Below are positions 17,288 to 27,485 of a stretch of DNA of 33,677 nucleotides, one piece after another; position 1 is the first letter of the stretch; each line of letters begins with the position of its first letter. The stretch comes from Chloroflexota bacterium (GTDB lineage Bacteria > Chloroflexota > Anaerolineae > Aggregatilineales > J027): contig JAKEEQ010000298.1 of the NCBI GenBank assembly GCA_022616515.1, positions 1 to 33,677 of the forward strand. The letters run 5' to 3'. A model generated the notes under the pieces. The model made no database searches. It saw only the letters and a program-made list of their open reading frames with translations, and was not told the DNA's origin. The position numbers were made by a program, and so were the translations under genes.

Positions 17288-17691
17288 TTCTTCTCCTCGT
17301 TGATATTCGCCAGAACTTCCTGGATTTGCGCTAGAAATGACTTGAGACGAAACGGCTTGGCGATATAGCCATTGAAGCCTGCCTCAAACACTTTCTCACG
17401 GTCACCCTGCATGGCATGGGCTGTCAGGGCTATCACCGGGATGTCTTTCCGGGCTGGCTGCTGCCGTATATGTTCTAGCATCTGCCAGCCATCCATGATT
17501 GGCATCGATAAATCCAGCAAAATAAACGTCGGTTCGATGGCATCTAAGATTTCCATGCCCTTTTCGCCATCTGCCGCGATGTGTACGGTCGCCCCTTTGT
17601 GTGAAAGCACTTTGCGAGCCACCTCCACATTATCAGGGGCGTCATCCACAATCAAAACGACCCAGTCTGCAATGTTTTCTGAAATTCCCAT
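17284..17691 (-). CDS. Single-domain response regulator (receiver only), first of two
   Basis: This 135-residue receiver has acidic pocket Asp16/Asp17, phosphoacceptor Asp60 in ILLDLSMPIMDGW, Thr90 and Lys112 in IAKPF. It is of the type often found beside or fused to hybrid kinases (the DIPVIALTAHAM block). It shares the DGW signature after the phosphoacceptor with the next receiver but is clearly diverged. It starts 14 bases after the kinase stop with AAGGA in the gap, and overlaps the next gene by 4 bases. Confidence 0.9.
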   Translation of the reverse strand: MGISENIADWVVLIVDDAPDNVEVARKVLSHKGATVHIAADGEKGMEILDAIEPTFILLDLSMPIMDGWQMLEHIRQQPARKDIPVIALTAHAMQGDREKVFEAGFNGYIAKPFRLKSFLAQIQEVLANINEEKK

Positions 17692-17705
17692 CCCGATCTG
17701 TCCTT

Positions 17706-20006
17706 TTAGAATTCTCCCTGTAATTCAGTGACCAGTGGTAGTCTTACAACAAAGGTGCTGCCTTTGCCCATTTCGCTATTTACACTGATTTTGCCGCCCA
17801 TCAGAACAACAAGGCGCTTGACAATAGCTAAGCCCAGCCCGGTCCCGCCGAACACACGCCGGGAACTGCTGTCGGCCTGGCGGAACTCATCGAAAATATA
17901 TTCCAGCGCATGTGATGGAATGCCGACCCCTGTGTCGCTCACCACAAGCTGCCAGTTGCCTTCATCAACCCTGGATACCGAAAAGTTGACTTCACCATGT
18001 TCAGTAAACTTTATGGCATTCGAGATTAAGTTGATGAAAATCTGCTTCAATCGCTGTCCATCGCCAATGATGATGCGGGGCATATCTTCCACGATATACC
18101 CGGATAACTGGATATTCTTCTCTCTGGCAAGACCCTGCATCTGGAAAACGGTGCTGTTGACAAGATCTTCAACGGCGATTTCCGAATCTTTGAGTTCAAT
18201 TCGTCCCGATTCGATCTTGGTCAGGTCCAGCAGGTCGTTAATCATCTCCAGCAAATGCTCGGCGTTTTGCAGCACACGATTCTGGTAATCTTGCTGCTCC
18301 TCGTTAAGGTCACCAGTCATTCCCGCCAGAATAATTTCCGAGTAGCCAATAATGGCATTTAATGGTGTTCTCAGTTCATGGGACATGGTCGCTAGAAATT
18401 GGCTCTTTAGGTCGGCAACTTCAAGGGCCTGTTTACGGGCCAGCGCAAGATCACGGTTGGTGCGAATTAGTGCCTCATTTTGCAGCCGGATTTTCTCGGC
18501 GGCTGCTTTGCGCTCCGTGATGTCACGCACTACACAGATGATACGTTTGTCCAATTCAACGTCGATAACGGATGCCGAGATTTCAACATTGATAGTATCA
18601 CCATCTTTTTGCTTCCAGGCGAGTTGGTCAGTCCAGCCTTCATTCTTCTTCAGCACCAACTCCAGAAACTGTGCAATGCGATTTTCCTGTCCGGGGTGCA
18701 GTGCTTCGATGGGCAGTCCCACCAGCATATGTTGTTGGTAATTGGTCACATCAAGGGCCTTGATGTTAGCCTCGGTTATGATATTAGTCGCCGGGTCAAC
18801 CACAATGATGGCGTCGCTGGTGCTGGCAAAAATACGTTCCAGATAGGTTTCGCGCTGTTCAAGGCGTTCGAAGGCGGTTGCCAGCTCGGCAATACGTGAC
18901 TCGACTTCAACTTCCAGCGCCGTTGTTAATTCTTCGTAATCGTTTTGCCGACGGACAATCGTGCGAGCCATCGTGTTCAGGGTCGCGGAGAGCTGCCCAA
19001 TCTCATCGTTGCTGCGCACTTCGATTTGCTGAGTCTCATTGCCATCGAGAATCTGCTGCGCGTGATCCTTGAGGCGTGCAATCGGGTTGATCAGGCTGCG
19101 CCGGGCAAACACCGTCGCGCCAACCACCGCCATCACCCCCAGAACAGAGATTAACAGAATGGCATTTTGCCCGGTTTCGCCCTGAAATTCTGCCAGTGCC
19201 TGAAAATCTTGACGGACAACGACCACTGTTGTTGTTTGTCCACCGACTTCAATCGGAATATAAGCAACACCGACCGGCACTTCTGCCGTATTCAGCAAAT
19301 CATCGAAAATGACATTAGAATTCTCGACCGCACTCTGGATATTTGCGGCATTCATTTCAGTGTCAAGGAATCGCTGTAAGGCAGCATCATCTTCAAAGGT
19401 ATGTGAGAGAAATTGTCCATCCTGCCACACTGCGAATCGCGTAGTGTCCGCTGAGGCGATACCATCGAACACGGATTGATCCAATAAGCGACTGGAGAAC
19501 AATACACTGGTTCCTCCACCAACGGGTCGCGCCGTTGCAAAATAAATCTGGGGCGGTTCGCCAACTGCAATAATGCCCAGTTGGGGTGCGTCGGTTTCTT
19601 TTGCCGCTGCGATCATCGCCTGTTTTTGGGTGTTATTCTCGACGATGCCCGTCAGTAAATAGGTATCCTGCCCGACCAGTAAGGTGCGGTCTTGAAGATC
19701 AAAAAGCGTGTGCATCATCAGGCTCATGCGCCGGGCTTCCGCCGCGTCTCTGGATTCCACGACTTGCTCATAAGCGGGGGCAATGGTGATCAAGACTGTT
19801 GTGGAATCAACGTCCGCGAGATTTTCTGAAAATTCCGAAGACACACGCAATGACAGTTCACTCAACTGTTCCCTGGCGGTGTCTTCGGCAAGTTGGTCAA
19901 AGTTACGGTTGAATAAAGTGACAACACCAACTATCAATAAGCTGATGGTAACCAGCATGATAGCGATAAGTTTGTAAACCAAACTCAAGTTGCGAATGAA
20001 CGACAT
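17706..20006 (-). CDS. Membrane sensor histidine kinase (extracellular sensor-HAMP-PAS-HisKA-HATPase)
   Basis: The 766-residue protein has a membrane helix (about 12-33), an extracytoplasmic sensor of about 245 residues, a second helix (about 282-303), HAMP (about 304-356), a coiled coil, one PAS domain (about 385-505), then HisKA with the phosphorylated histidine in FLATMSHELRTPLN (His543). The HATPase domain has the N box NLISNAIKF, DTGVGIP, FDEFRQ and GGTGLGLAIV. There is no attached receiver; the two receivers encoded directly downstream are the probable partners. GGAG is 6 bases before ATG 20006. The sensor part is not a family I can name firmly; a Cache-like fold is possible. It is convergent with the amino-acid transporter, so sensing of an amino acid is a guess. 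Confidence 0.92.
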   Translation of the reverse strand: MSFIRNLSLVYKLIAIMLVTISLLIVGVVTLFNRNFDQLAEDTAREQLSELSLRVSSEFSENLADVDSTTVLITIAPAYEQVVESRDAAEARRMSLMMHTLFDLQDRTLLVGQDTYLLTGIVENNTQKQAMIAAAKETDAPQLGIIAVGEPPQIYFATARPVGGGTSVLFSSRLLDQSVFDGIASADTTRFAVWQDGQFLSHTFEDDAALQRFLDTEMNAANIQSAVENSNVIFDDLLNTAEVPVGVAYIPIEVGGQTTTVVVVRQDFQALAEFQGETGQNAILLISVLGVMAVVGATVFARRSLINPIARLKDHAQQILDGNETQQIEVRSNDEIGQLSATLNTMARTIVRRQNDYEELTTALEVEVESRIAELATAFERLEQRETYLERIFASTSDAIIVVDPATNIITEANIKALDVTNYQQHMLVGLPIEALHPGQENRIAQFLELVLKKNEGWTDQLAWKQKDGDTINVEISASVIDVELDKRIICVVRDITERKAAAEKIRLQNEALIRTNRDLALARKQALEVADLKSQFLATMSHELRTPLNAIIGYSEIILAGMTGDLNEEQQDYQNRVLQNAEHLLEMINDLLDLTKIESGRIELKDSEIAVEDLVNSTVFQMQGLAREKNIQLSGYIVEDMPRIIIGDGQRLKQIFINLISNAIKFTEHGEVNFSVSRVDEGNWQLVVSDTGVGIPSHALEYIFDEFRQADSSSRRVFGGTGLGLAIVKRLVVLMGGKISVNSEMGKGSTFVVRLPLVTELQGEF

Positions 20007-20056
20007 AGAAAGCTCCCGCGATGACGCTTTATTAAGTCATACTATGGAGGGTAGAA

Positions 20057-20084
20057 ATTAAACTGGCATCAAAATTTTGTTCAA
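20057..20084 (-). promoter_or_regulatory. Candidate promoter of the kinase-receiver operon
   Basis: On the minus strand TTGAAC (plus 20079-20084) is followed after 16 bases by TTTAAT (plus 20057-20062). The kinase start lies about 50 bases downstream. No comparable promoter was found for the divergent thioesterase gene. Confidence 0.4.
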
Positions 20085-20114
20085 ATTTGTCACCATTCTA
20101 ACGATAGGAACCTC

Positions 20115-20930
20115 ATGGCGAAAGTCTTTACCTGGGAATTCAAGGTCCGCTCCCATGAAATTAACCAATTTGGGATTGTGTCGCCCGGCACTTTTCAGAA
20201 CTATTTGGAGGAAACCGCCATACGCGCCAGTGATGCCGCTGGTTATGATAGGCACTGGTACGATGAACATCACTGCTCATGGATAATCCGGCGTATGACG
20301 GTCAAGTATGGTGTAGAAGCTCGCAGAGAAGAATTGATCGAAGCCCGAAGCTGGGTTTCGGATATGCGGCGTGTTCGCTCTAACCGCGAATACCAGTTGA
20401 TTCGTCAGGATGATGGGCTGGAAATACTGCGGGGTCGGGCCGACTGGGTTTTTGTCGATACCGTGTCAAAGCGACCCAAGAAGGTCCTGCCAGAGTTCGA
20501 GGCCGGATTTACACCGGACCTTTCCACACACGTAGACCTCAAGCCGTCTCTCAACACTCCATCAGAGGTAATGGATAGTCCCCGCTTTGAGTTTATCCGG
20601 CCTGTTTACTACCATGAAATTGATGAGTTGGGCCATGTGAACAATGCTAACTATTTTCATTGGATAGAGGATTCTTATATCCACGCGCTACAATCATTGG
20701 GCATCACTCATCCGGGACAAATCCTGTTTCATGATATTGAGTTCTTGAGAGAAGCCCGCCTCAATGATACGGTTAAGATTGCCAGCCACGTAACGACTGT
20801 TGCGGAAGATTGTATGGAATGGGTATATGAAATAACCCTCGCTGACAGTGGTGAAGTTATTGCCCGTGATACATCGATTCGCCAATCCGATGAAGACTTG
20901 CTTAACAAAATAGTTGGGAAAAGTCTTTGA
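20115..20930 (+). CDS. Double-hotdog acyl thioesterase (acyl-ACP/acyl-CoA type)
   Basis: The 271-residue protein contains two hotdog domains in tandem. The first carries SHEINQFGIVSPGTFQNYLE (from about residue 13). The second has the matching YHEIDELGHVNNANYFHWIE (from about 166), which is the classic 4HBT pattern with a catalytic-type Asp/Glu and Asn. The two blocks align, showing an internal duplication as in acyl-ACP thioesterases (FatA/FatB-like). It should release a fatty acid or other acyl group from CoA or ACP in the cytoplasm. AGGA lies a few bases before ATG 20115. It is first in a run of four plus-strand genes, 36 bases ahead of an acyl-CoA synthetase. Confidence 0.8.
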   Translation: MAKVFTWEFKVRSHEINQFGIVSPGTFQNYLEETAIRASDAAGYDRHWYDEHHCSWIIRRMTVKYGVEARREELIEARSWVSDMRRVRSNREYQLIRQDDGLEILRGRADWVFVDTVSKRPKKVLPEFEAGFTPDLSTHVDLKPSLNTPSEVMDSPRFEFIRPVYYHEIDELGHVNNANYFHWIEDSYIHALQSLGITHPGQILFHDIEFLREARLNDTVKIASHVTTVAEDCMEWVYEITLADSGEVIARDTSIRQSDEDLLNKIVGKSL

Positions 20931-20966
20931 AATGCATTACCATTCGTACATCTATAGGAGACTTTA

Positions 20967-23075
20967 ATGTTAGATGCGTTTTTCAAGCCAGCTTCCGTTG
21001 GGATTGTTGGCGCAAGCCGCAATACTGAAAAGCTGGGCTACGCCGTTCTGGAAAATCTGGTGAAGAGTGGTTACGAGGGAAAAATCTATCCCATCAATCC
21101 CTCTGCCGAAGATATTCTCGATCATCAAGTCTATCCAGACGTCACCAGTCTCCCGGAAGCACCTGATCTAGCCGTTATCGTTATCCCTTACCCCTATGTG
21201 CCGGAAGCCGTGAAAGAATGTGGCGAAAAAGGTGTCAAAGCAGTCATTGTCATCAGCGCCGGTTTTCGCGAAACGGGTCGTGAGGGCCTCGAACTGGAGC
21301 TTCAACTGCTGGATGTTGTGAAAGAATATGGCATGCGGCTCATCGGTCCGAATTGTCTGGGCGTCATTGATGCGCAGACACCGCTTAACGTGACTTTTGC
21401 GGCAGGCGGTATGCCACCCAGAGGGCCAATCGCGTTTATGAGCCAGTCCGGTGCACTCGGCACGGCAGTGCTCGATATGAGTTTCGCCGGAAAACATATC
21501 GGGTTCAGTAAATTTGTCAGCCTCGGCAACAAAGGCGATGTCAACGAAATTGACCTGATTAGCTATTTTGAGGACGATGACACGACGAAGGTCATTCTTG
21601 CCTATTCTGAGGGCATACCCTCCGGTCAGGATTTTATGAAAATCGCCCGGCACGTCAGCAAGAAAAAGCCGATTATCATCCTGAAAAGCGGTGTCACCCA
21701 ATCCGGGCAAAAAGCCGTCTCGTCGCATACCGGCTCGTTAGCGGGGGCCGAGCAGGCTTATGCTGCCGGGTTTCGCCAGTCAGGCGTTATCCGCGCCGAC
21801 ACAATGCAAAGCCTGTTTGATTACGCCATTGCCTTTGGTTACCAGCCGCTGCTGAACGGGAATCGCATCGGCATCGTTACCAACGCCGGTGGGCCGGGCA
21901 TTCTGGCAACTGATGCACTTGAACGGCGCAACCTGCAACTCGCAACGCTGGAAAACGATACCATTCACACGCTCGAACAACGGTTGCCCGATGCGGCGAG
22001 TGCTGCGAACCCGGTCGATGTGCTGGGCGATGCACGGGCGGATCGTTATGCATTTGCCCTGAATCATGTCGCCGCTGACCCGAATGTGGACGGTATTCTG
22101 GTGATTTTGACGCCGCAGGCTATGACCGAAATTGAGGAAACCGCCCATACCCTCGGCAAACTGGCACGTGATCTGGATAAGCCGGTGCTGGCCTGTTTTA
22201 TGGGCGACCTCCGTGTTCAAGCCGGGATAAACATCTTGCAGGACTACCAGATTCCCAATTACCCCTTTCCCGAACGAGCGGCATTGGCGTTTGCCGCCAT
22301 GCGCGATTATGTCGATATGCGTGACCGCGAATATGAAGAGCCGCCGACCTTTGTCGTTGATCAAGAAAGGGTCGCCCGTATTATCAGAGAGGTGCAGGCG
22401 GCTGGACGAGTTGCCATTGGCGAAGCCGAAGGTCGGGAAATACTCGGTGCATATGGCTTCCCACTCCCTGAAAGTCGATTGGCCGCCTCCCCGGATGAGG
22501 CTGTCAAAATTGCCAACGACATCGGGTATCCCGTCGTGCTCAAAATCTCCAGCCCGGACATCTTGCACAAAACAGACATTGGTGGTGTAAAAGTGGGATT
22601 AAATTCTGCCAGCGATGTTCGCGACGCCTATGAGTTAATGGTCTACCGTGCTCACCGGTACTTACCGGATGCGCGAATTGACGGCTGTCTGGTGCAGGAA
22701 ATGGTTCCAAAGGGCCTCGAAATCCTGATAGGCATGAATCGCGATCCTCAATTTGGCGCACTGGTGACATTTGGCCTGGGTGGAATTTATGTCGAAGCGT
22801 TAAAAGATGTCGCGTTTAGAGTTGCGCCGTTTGGGGAGGAGGATGCACACGAGTTGCTGAGCGAAATCCGTGCCAGTCAATTACTGGATGGCGTACGTGG
22901 AGAACCCCCAGCCGACAAAGAGGCATTGGCTGACGCTCTGTTGCGTATCAGCCAGTTGGTAACTGATTTCCCGGAGATTGTGGAATTAGACGTTAATCCC
23001 CTGATTGTGTATGAAGAAGGGCAGGGTGTACTGGCATTGGACGCACGCATGATTCTGGATCAGATATTACACTGA
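20967..23075 (+). CDS. ADP-forming acetate/acyl-CoA ligase, fused alpha-beta chain
   Basis: The enzyme makes acetate (or another short acid) and ATP from acyl-CoA, ADP and phosphate, or runs in reverse. Residues 1-120 form the CoA-binding Rossmann domain (SVGIVGASRN). Next come the two ligase-CoA domains with the phosphohistidine in SSHTGSLAG (His254). The ATP-grasp beta part (about 470-702) has ILHKTDIGGVKVG with the second relay histidine (His534) and the NPLIVYEEG end. There is no C-terminal acetyltransferase domain, so it is not the Pat type. GGAG precedes ATG 20967. The neighbouring Pta-like gene supports a role in acetate metabolism. Confidence 0.9.
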   Translation: MLDAFFKPASVGIVGASRNTEKLGYAVLENLVKSGYEGKIYPINPSAEDILDHQVYPDVTSLPEAPDLAVIVIPYPYVPEAVKECGEKGVKAVIVISAGFRETGREGLELELQLLDVVKEYGMRLIGPNCLGVIDAQTPLNVTFAAGGMPPRGPIAFMSQSGALGTAVLDMSFAGKHIGFSKFVSLGNKGDVNEIDLISYFEDDDTTKVILAYSEGIPSGQDFMKIARHVSKKKPIIILKSGVTQSGQKAVSSHTGSLAGAEQAYAAGFRQSGVIRADTMQSLFDYAIAFGYQPLLNGNRIGIVTNAGGPGILATDALERRNLQLATLENDTIHTLEQRLPDAASAANPVDVLGDARADRYAFALNHVAADPNVDGILVILTPQAMTEIEETAHTLGKLARDLDKPVLACFMGDLRVQAGINILQDYQIPNYPFPERAALAFAAMRDYVDMRDREYEEPPTFVVDQERVARIIREVQAAGRVAIGEAEGREILGAYGFPLPESRLAASPDEAVKIANDIGYPVVLKISSPDILHKTDIGGVKVGLNSASDVRDAYELMVYRAHRYLPDARIDGCLVQEMVPKGLEILIGMNRDPQFGALVTFGLGGIYVEALKDVAFRVAPFGEEDAHELLSEIRASQLLDGVRGEPPADKEALADALLRISQLVTDFPEIVELDVNPLIVYEEGQGVLALDARMILDQILH

Positions 23076-23109
23076 GAGTTACTTTGAAAAAAGTTGAGGT
23101 AATCCTTAA

Positions 23110-24180
23110 ATGAAGTCGCTTTATATCACATCTGTAGTTACATTTTCTGGCAAAACCGCCCTGTGTTTGGGGTTAGGTTTGTACATGCAGACGAAAGGTC
23201 TGAAGGTGGGCTATATGAAGCCCATCAGCACACAGGGATCAGGTCTGGGCAAACAAGTCATTGACGAAGATGCGGACTTCGTCAACCGCGTCCTGCGCCT
23301 TAACCAGCCCAAATCTGTCATGGCCCCTGTCATCGTCAATGATGCCCTGCTTCATGAACAGATGAAAGGTACCCAAAAACGTGACCTGTGGGCCGAAATC
23401 AAGCAGGCTTATGAGACGGCAGCGCAGGGACGTGATATCGTCTTGCTCGAAGGCGGTGCATCTATGCAGGACGGTTTCGCCGTCGGCCTGAACACGGTGG
23501 CCGTGGTCCGCGAGCTAGATACCCCCACGCTGGTCATCTCGCGTTGGCGTGAGTCGGCTTATATTTTGGACGACATTATGGCCGCCAAATATCGTCTCAG
23601 CGATCATATGCTGGGTGTTGTCATCAATGCCGTCCCCGCCAACTTTGCACAGGATGTTCAAGAGAACATAATCCCCTACCTTGAGGAACAAAATATCAAT
23701 GTGTATGGTGTGCTGCCCTACCAGCAGCAGCTCATGACCATCAGCATTGGCGAACTGGTAGACTTGCTGCAAGGGGAGTTTTTGACCGGAGCGCACCTGA
23801 GAGACCGGCTTGTTGAAAATCTATCCGTCGGGGCGATGACAGTTGAAGCTGCCCTGCCGCGTTTCCGCCGCCAACCCAATAAAGCCGTTATCACCGGCGG
23901 TGACCGCGCCGATCTTCAGGCCGCCGCTCTGGAAACATCTACATTGTGTCTGGTGTTGACCGGTAATTTAAAACCGAGCGCAACTGTTGTCAAGCGTGCT
24001 GAGGAACTCGGTGTTGCCGTCGTGCTGGTCAAAGATAACACTATCGACACCATTGAGAAAATTGAGCGGACTCTTGGCAAAACTCGTTTGGGACAAGCCG
24101 AAAAACTCAATCGTTTTCAGGCGATGCTGTCGCAGCATTTTAATTTTGACCGTTTACTTTCTGATTTAGACCTCCTATAG
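23110..24180 (+). CDS. Phosphotransacetylase-like AAA/DRTGG domain protein
   Basis: The 356-residue protein starts with a BioD/Pta-like P-loop domain (about 1-215). Its nucleotide loop is VVTFSGKTALC, which lacks the usual first glycine. LLEGG, near residue 118, is the strand 3 motif. A DRTGG domain (about 220-320) follows, the same pair found in the N-terminal part of long phosphotransacetylases. The PTA_PTB catalytic domain itself is missing, so it is not a phosphotransacetylase on its own. A regulatory or sensing role for the adjacent acyl-CoA ligase is a reasonable inference. Spacings of 34 and 20 bases join it to the flanking genes. Confidence 0.8.
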   Translation: MKSLYITSVVTFSGKTALCLGLGLYMQTKGLKVGYMKPISTQGSGLGKQVIDEDADFVNRVLRLNQPKSVMAPVIVNDALLHEQMKGTQKRDLWAEIKQAYETAAQGRDIVLLEGGASMQDGFAVGLNTVAVVRELDTPTLVISRWRESAYILDDIMAAKYRLSDHMLGVVINAVPANFAQDVQENIIPYLEEQNINVYGVLPYQQQLMTISIGELVDLLQGEFLTGAHLRDRLVENLSVGAMTVEAALPRFRRQPNKAVITGGDRADLQAAALETSTLCLVLTGNLKPSATVVKRAEELGVAVVLVKDNTIDTIEKIERTLGKTRLGQAEKLNRFQAMLSQHFNFDRLLSDLDLL

Positions 24181-24194
24181 AAAGGGAAAAGTAG

Positions 24195-25490
<1,296 letters not shown>

Positions 25491-25501
25491 GGGAGCACAG
25501 T

Positions 25502-25528
25502 AGGAGGAGGGAAGCCCCTCCTCTTTTT
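25502..25528 (+). terminator. Intrinsic terminator after eno
   Basis: GAGGAGGG (25504-25511) pairs with CCCTCCTC (25516-25523) around a four-base loop and is followed by five T (25524-25528). Confidence 0.9.
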
Positions 25529-25530
25529 CT

Positions 25531-25650
25531 ACTTTGATGAACACTGGTAAAAGAGTTATATTCACCTGGTTCACGGGAAGAAGGTTGTCAAATGGTTATC
25601 CAAAACTTTGCAGTCTTGAACTTTGTAGCAAACGGAGACCATAAACTCCC
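25531..25650 (-). ncRNA. Possible omegaRNA / right-end region of the TnpB element
   Basis: Known TnpB nucleases use a guide RNA made from the 3' end of tnpB and the element's right end. This is that place for the minus-strand tnpB. The last codons contain two copies of AACTTTG (plus 25604-25610 and 25619-25625). Beyond the stop, nested short complements (TTTGA/TCAAA, GAAC/GTTC, GGT/ACC between 25533 and 25592) could form a weak long-range fold. The exact ends and the guide cannot be read from one copy. Confidence 0.25.
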
Positions 25651-26708
25651 GCCAACCCCAGCAGTTCCAGATTGTACGCGGCATTGTGGTCGGCATGAGC
25701 GGTATACCCACAATGAACGCATGTGAATCTGTCACCCCTGCGATTTCGTCGGTCCCATCTATTGCAGATGTGGCAGTATTGCGAGGTATAGGCGGGGTGT
25801 TTACGCTCAAGCCGAACGCCGTGTTCCTCACAATAGCGTACCAACACATCGGCAATATAGGCATACAGCCAATGAGACAGCCGTCGGTTGTGTGTGCGCG
25901 GGAACGTCCCGCGTTTGCCACGTTGGACATGCTTCAAATCTTCAATCACCAGAACGCGAATAGACGACCAATCAAGTTGCTTGATAGCTTGTCCAATCCG
26001 CGACTTAATCTGGGAGTGAGTGTGTTTTTTGCGTTTCGGAAACTGGCGAATATCCTTGACCAGTTCCTGGCCGATGTGCTGCCCATCCGAGAAGATCAGG
26101 CCATTGACATAATTGCTGTCCATACCTACCACACGGCCTGCGGTTTTCTTCTGTGGACGCGGTTTTTCCAGAATAAAATCGACAAACAGACGGCCTTTGC
26201 GCATTCCCAGCCGCAGGGTTTTAGACAATTGCCACCCATCGGTCAACTTGCGGTTCAAATGGCGCGTGGCATGAACCGGTATCGTCATGCGCGGCGCACC
26301 GGAACCGGTCAGTTGTACCGCGACATCGAAATGACAACCTGCAAAGGGCTGGATGTCAACGAAATGGTAGTAGAGCGTGACCGTCCAGTGATGAAGCTGC
26401 GGCTTACGCTGATGGTCCTTCTCTACCTGGCTGCGGATCGTTTCTTTGGCTTGCTTAGCCAGTGCTTGTGCCAGCCGGGTGGTGATGTTAAAGCGGTCCC
26501 GACCACGCTGCACAGTTGGCAAATCAGCCAGTTCCGCCGAAAAATCTTGCCGCTGCCAGAACAGGTCAATGAAGTATTGTGTAGCGTCATGACACAGGTG
26601 TAGGAAGTCGCGGACAGTCTGGGCTTTGCCAGCGTTGAGGTCATTCAGATAGACCCGCGATGTACGCCGCATGATGGGCGATTTACTTTTACGATGGGCT
26701 TTTTTCAT
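25596..26708 (-). CDS. tnpB: TnpB-family RNA-guided nuclease (IS200/IS605 accessory protein), no TnpA partner
   Basis: The 370-residue protein has the split RuvC site intact: Asp197 in VGMDSNYV, Glu256 in VIEDLKH and Asp340 in ADHNAAYN. A four-cysteine zinc ribbon (CHIC...CVHC) lies between the second and third. The N-terminus is basic and carries the wedge/REC-like region. TnpB is known as an RNA-guided DNA nuclease that helps keep IS605-type elements in place. No tnpA is next to it, so this is either an IS1341-type solo element or a domesticated gene. ATG 26708 lacks a clear ribosome site; ATG 26672 is an alternative. It sits between enolase and the creatininase operon, both intact. Confidence 0.9.
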   Translation of the reverse strand: MKKAHRKSKSPIMRRTSRVYLNDLNAGKAQTVRDFLHLCHDATQYFIDLFWQRQDFSAELADLPTVQRGRDRFNITTRLAQALAKQAKETIRSQVEKDHQRKPQLHHWTVTLYYHFVDIQPFAGCHFDVAVQLTGSGAPRMTIPVHATRHLNRKLTDGWQLSKTLRLGMRKGRLFVDFILEKPRPQKKTAGRVVGMDSNYVNGLIFSDGQHIGQELVKDIRQFPKRKKHTHSQIKSRIGQAIKQLDWSSIRVLVIEDLKHVQRGKRGTFPRTHNRRLSHWLYAYIADVLVRYCEEHGVRLERKHPAYTSQYCHICNRWDRRNRRGDRFTCVHCGYTAHADHNAAYNLELLGLAGVYGLRLLQSSRLQSFG

Positions 26709-26816
26709 TTAGTCGATACCGTCTTTGTGTCATACATCAACGTAAAGCAAAAAATAGCAAAGAGTTCTACGATGCTTGGCTCGGAAGAGTTGTTGCATGG
26801 TGTCTACTGATTGTGT

Positions 26817-27485
26817 TTAACGAAGGTTCACGACCAATCTCGTTACCTCATCAACTACTAATGCAAAGAGGCGATTCATGTGTTCATCCCTTATCGCGTA
26901 ATAATCTCCGGTGCTGCCATCACCCAGCATTTCGCGGATTTTGAGAGCGGGCTGCGTGTAATCAATATCAACAGTTGGCTTACGAGCCGTGGGAGACTCT
27001 ATCAGGCGATTAAACGGGAAATTTTCCAGCCAGTTAGCATGGCCGGGGGTGAGTTGGAGGTCGGCGGCGAAGTTCTGGACAACGGGACTCTGCCACCAGT
27101 TATGCCAGACCACCCTAACATCCATATCATCCAGCACAGCGGGCTTTTCGTTGCCGCCATGCCCATTCAGAACAAAGAAGCGCCGGAAGCCATGACTGGT
27201 CAAACTCGACACAATATCGACTACGACCGCATCAAAGGTGGAATTTTGCAGGCTAATCGTGCCGGGGTAGCTCATAAAGTACGGCGTCACCCCGAAATTG
27301 AGGGGCGGTGCAACCAGCGTGTGGGTGCGCTGGCCCACCGCGTCGGCAATTCGCAGCGGAATTTGATTATCGGTGGTCAGGCTCAAGAAGGCGTGTTGTT
27401 CCGTTGAGCCTGTCACCAGAATGATCCGGTCGTTTTGTTCTAAATAGCTGGCAACATCCTGCCAGTTCAGATCATCAAAACGCAT
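26817..27485 (-). CDS. Creatininase-family amidohydrolase
   Basis: The 222-residue protein shows the creatininase fold motifs: VTGSTEQHAFLSLTTD with metal ligands Glu29, His31 and Asp39, the NGHGGN block (107-112), and GHANWLEN with Glu154 as a likely further metal ligand. Family members hydrolyse cyclic amides or act in flavin and cofactor pathways (creatinine amidohydrolase, MftE, ArfB), so the substrate is open. ATG 27485 overlaps the end of the upstream membrane-protein gene by 11 bases and has AAGG close ahead; an upstream in-frame extension is less likely. It is the last gene of a three-gene minus-strand operon. Confidence 0.8.
   Translation of the reverse strand: MRFDDLNWQDVASYLEQNDRIILVTGSTEQHAFLSLTTDNQIPLRIADAVGQRTHTLVAPPLNFGVTPYFMSYPGTISLQNSTFDAVVVDIVSSLTSHGFRRFFVLNGHGGNEKPAVLDDMDVRVVWHNWWQSPVVQNFAADLQLTPGHANWLENFPFNRLIESPTARKPTVDIDYTQPALKIREMLGDGSTGDYYAIRDEHMNRLFALVVDEVTRLVVNLR

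Noticed and set aside
25686-26603. Long plus-strand open frame opposite tnpB
   Set aside because: It is antisense to an intact tnpB, without motifs or a ribosome site.
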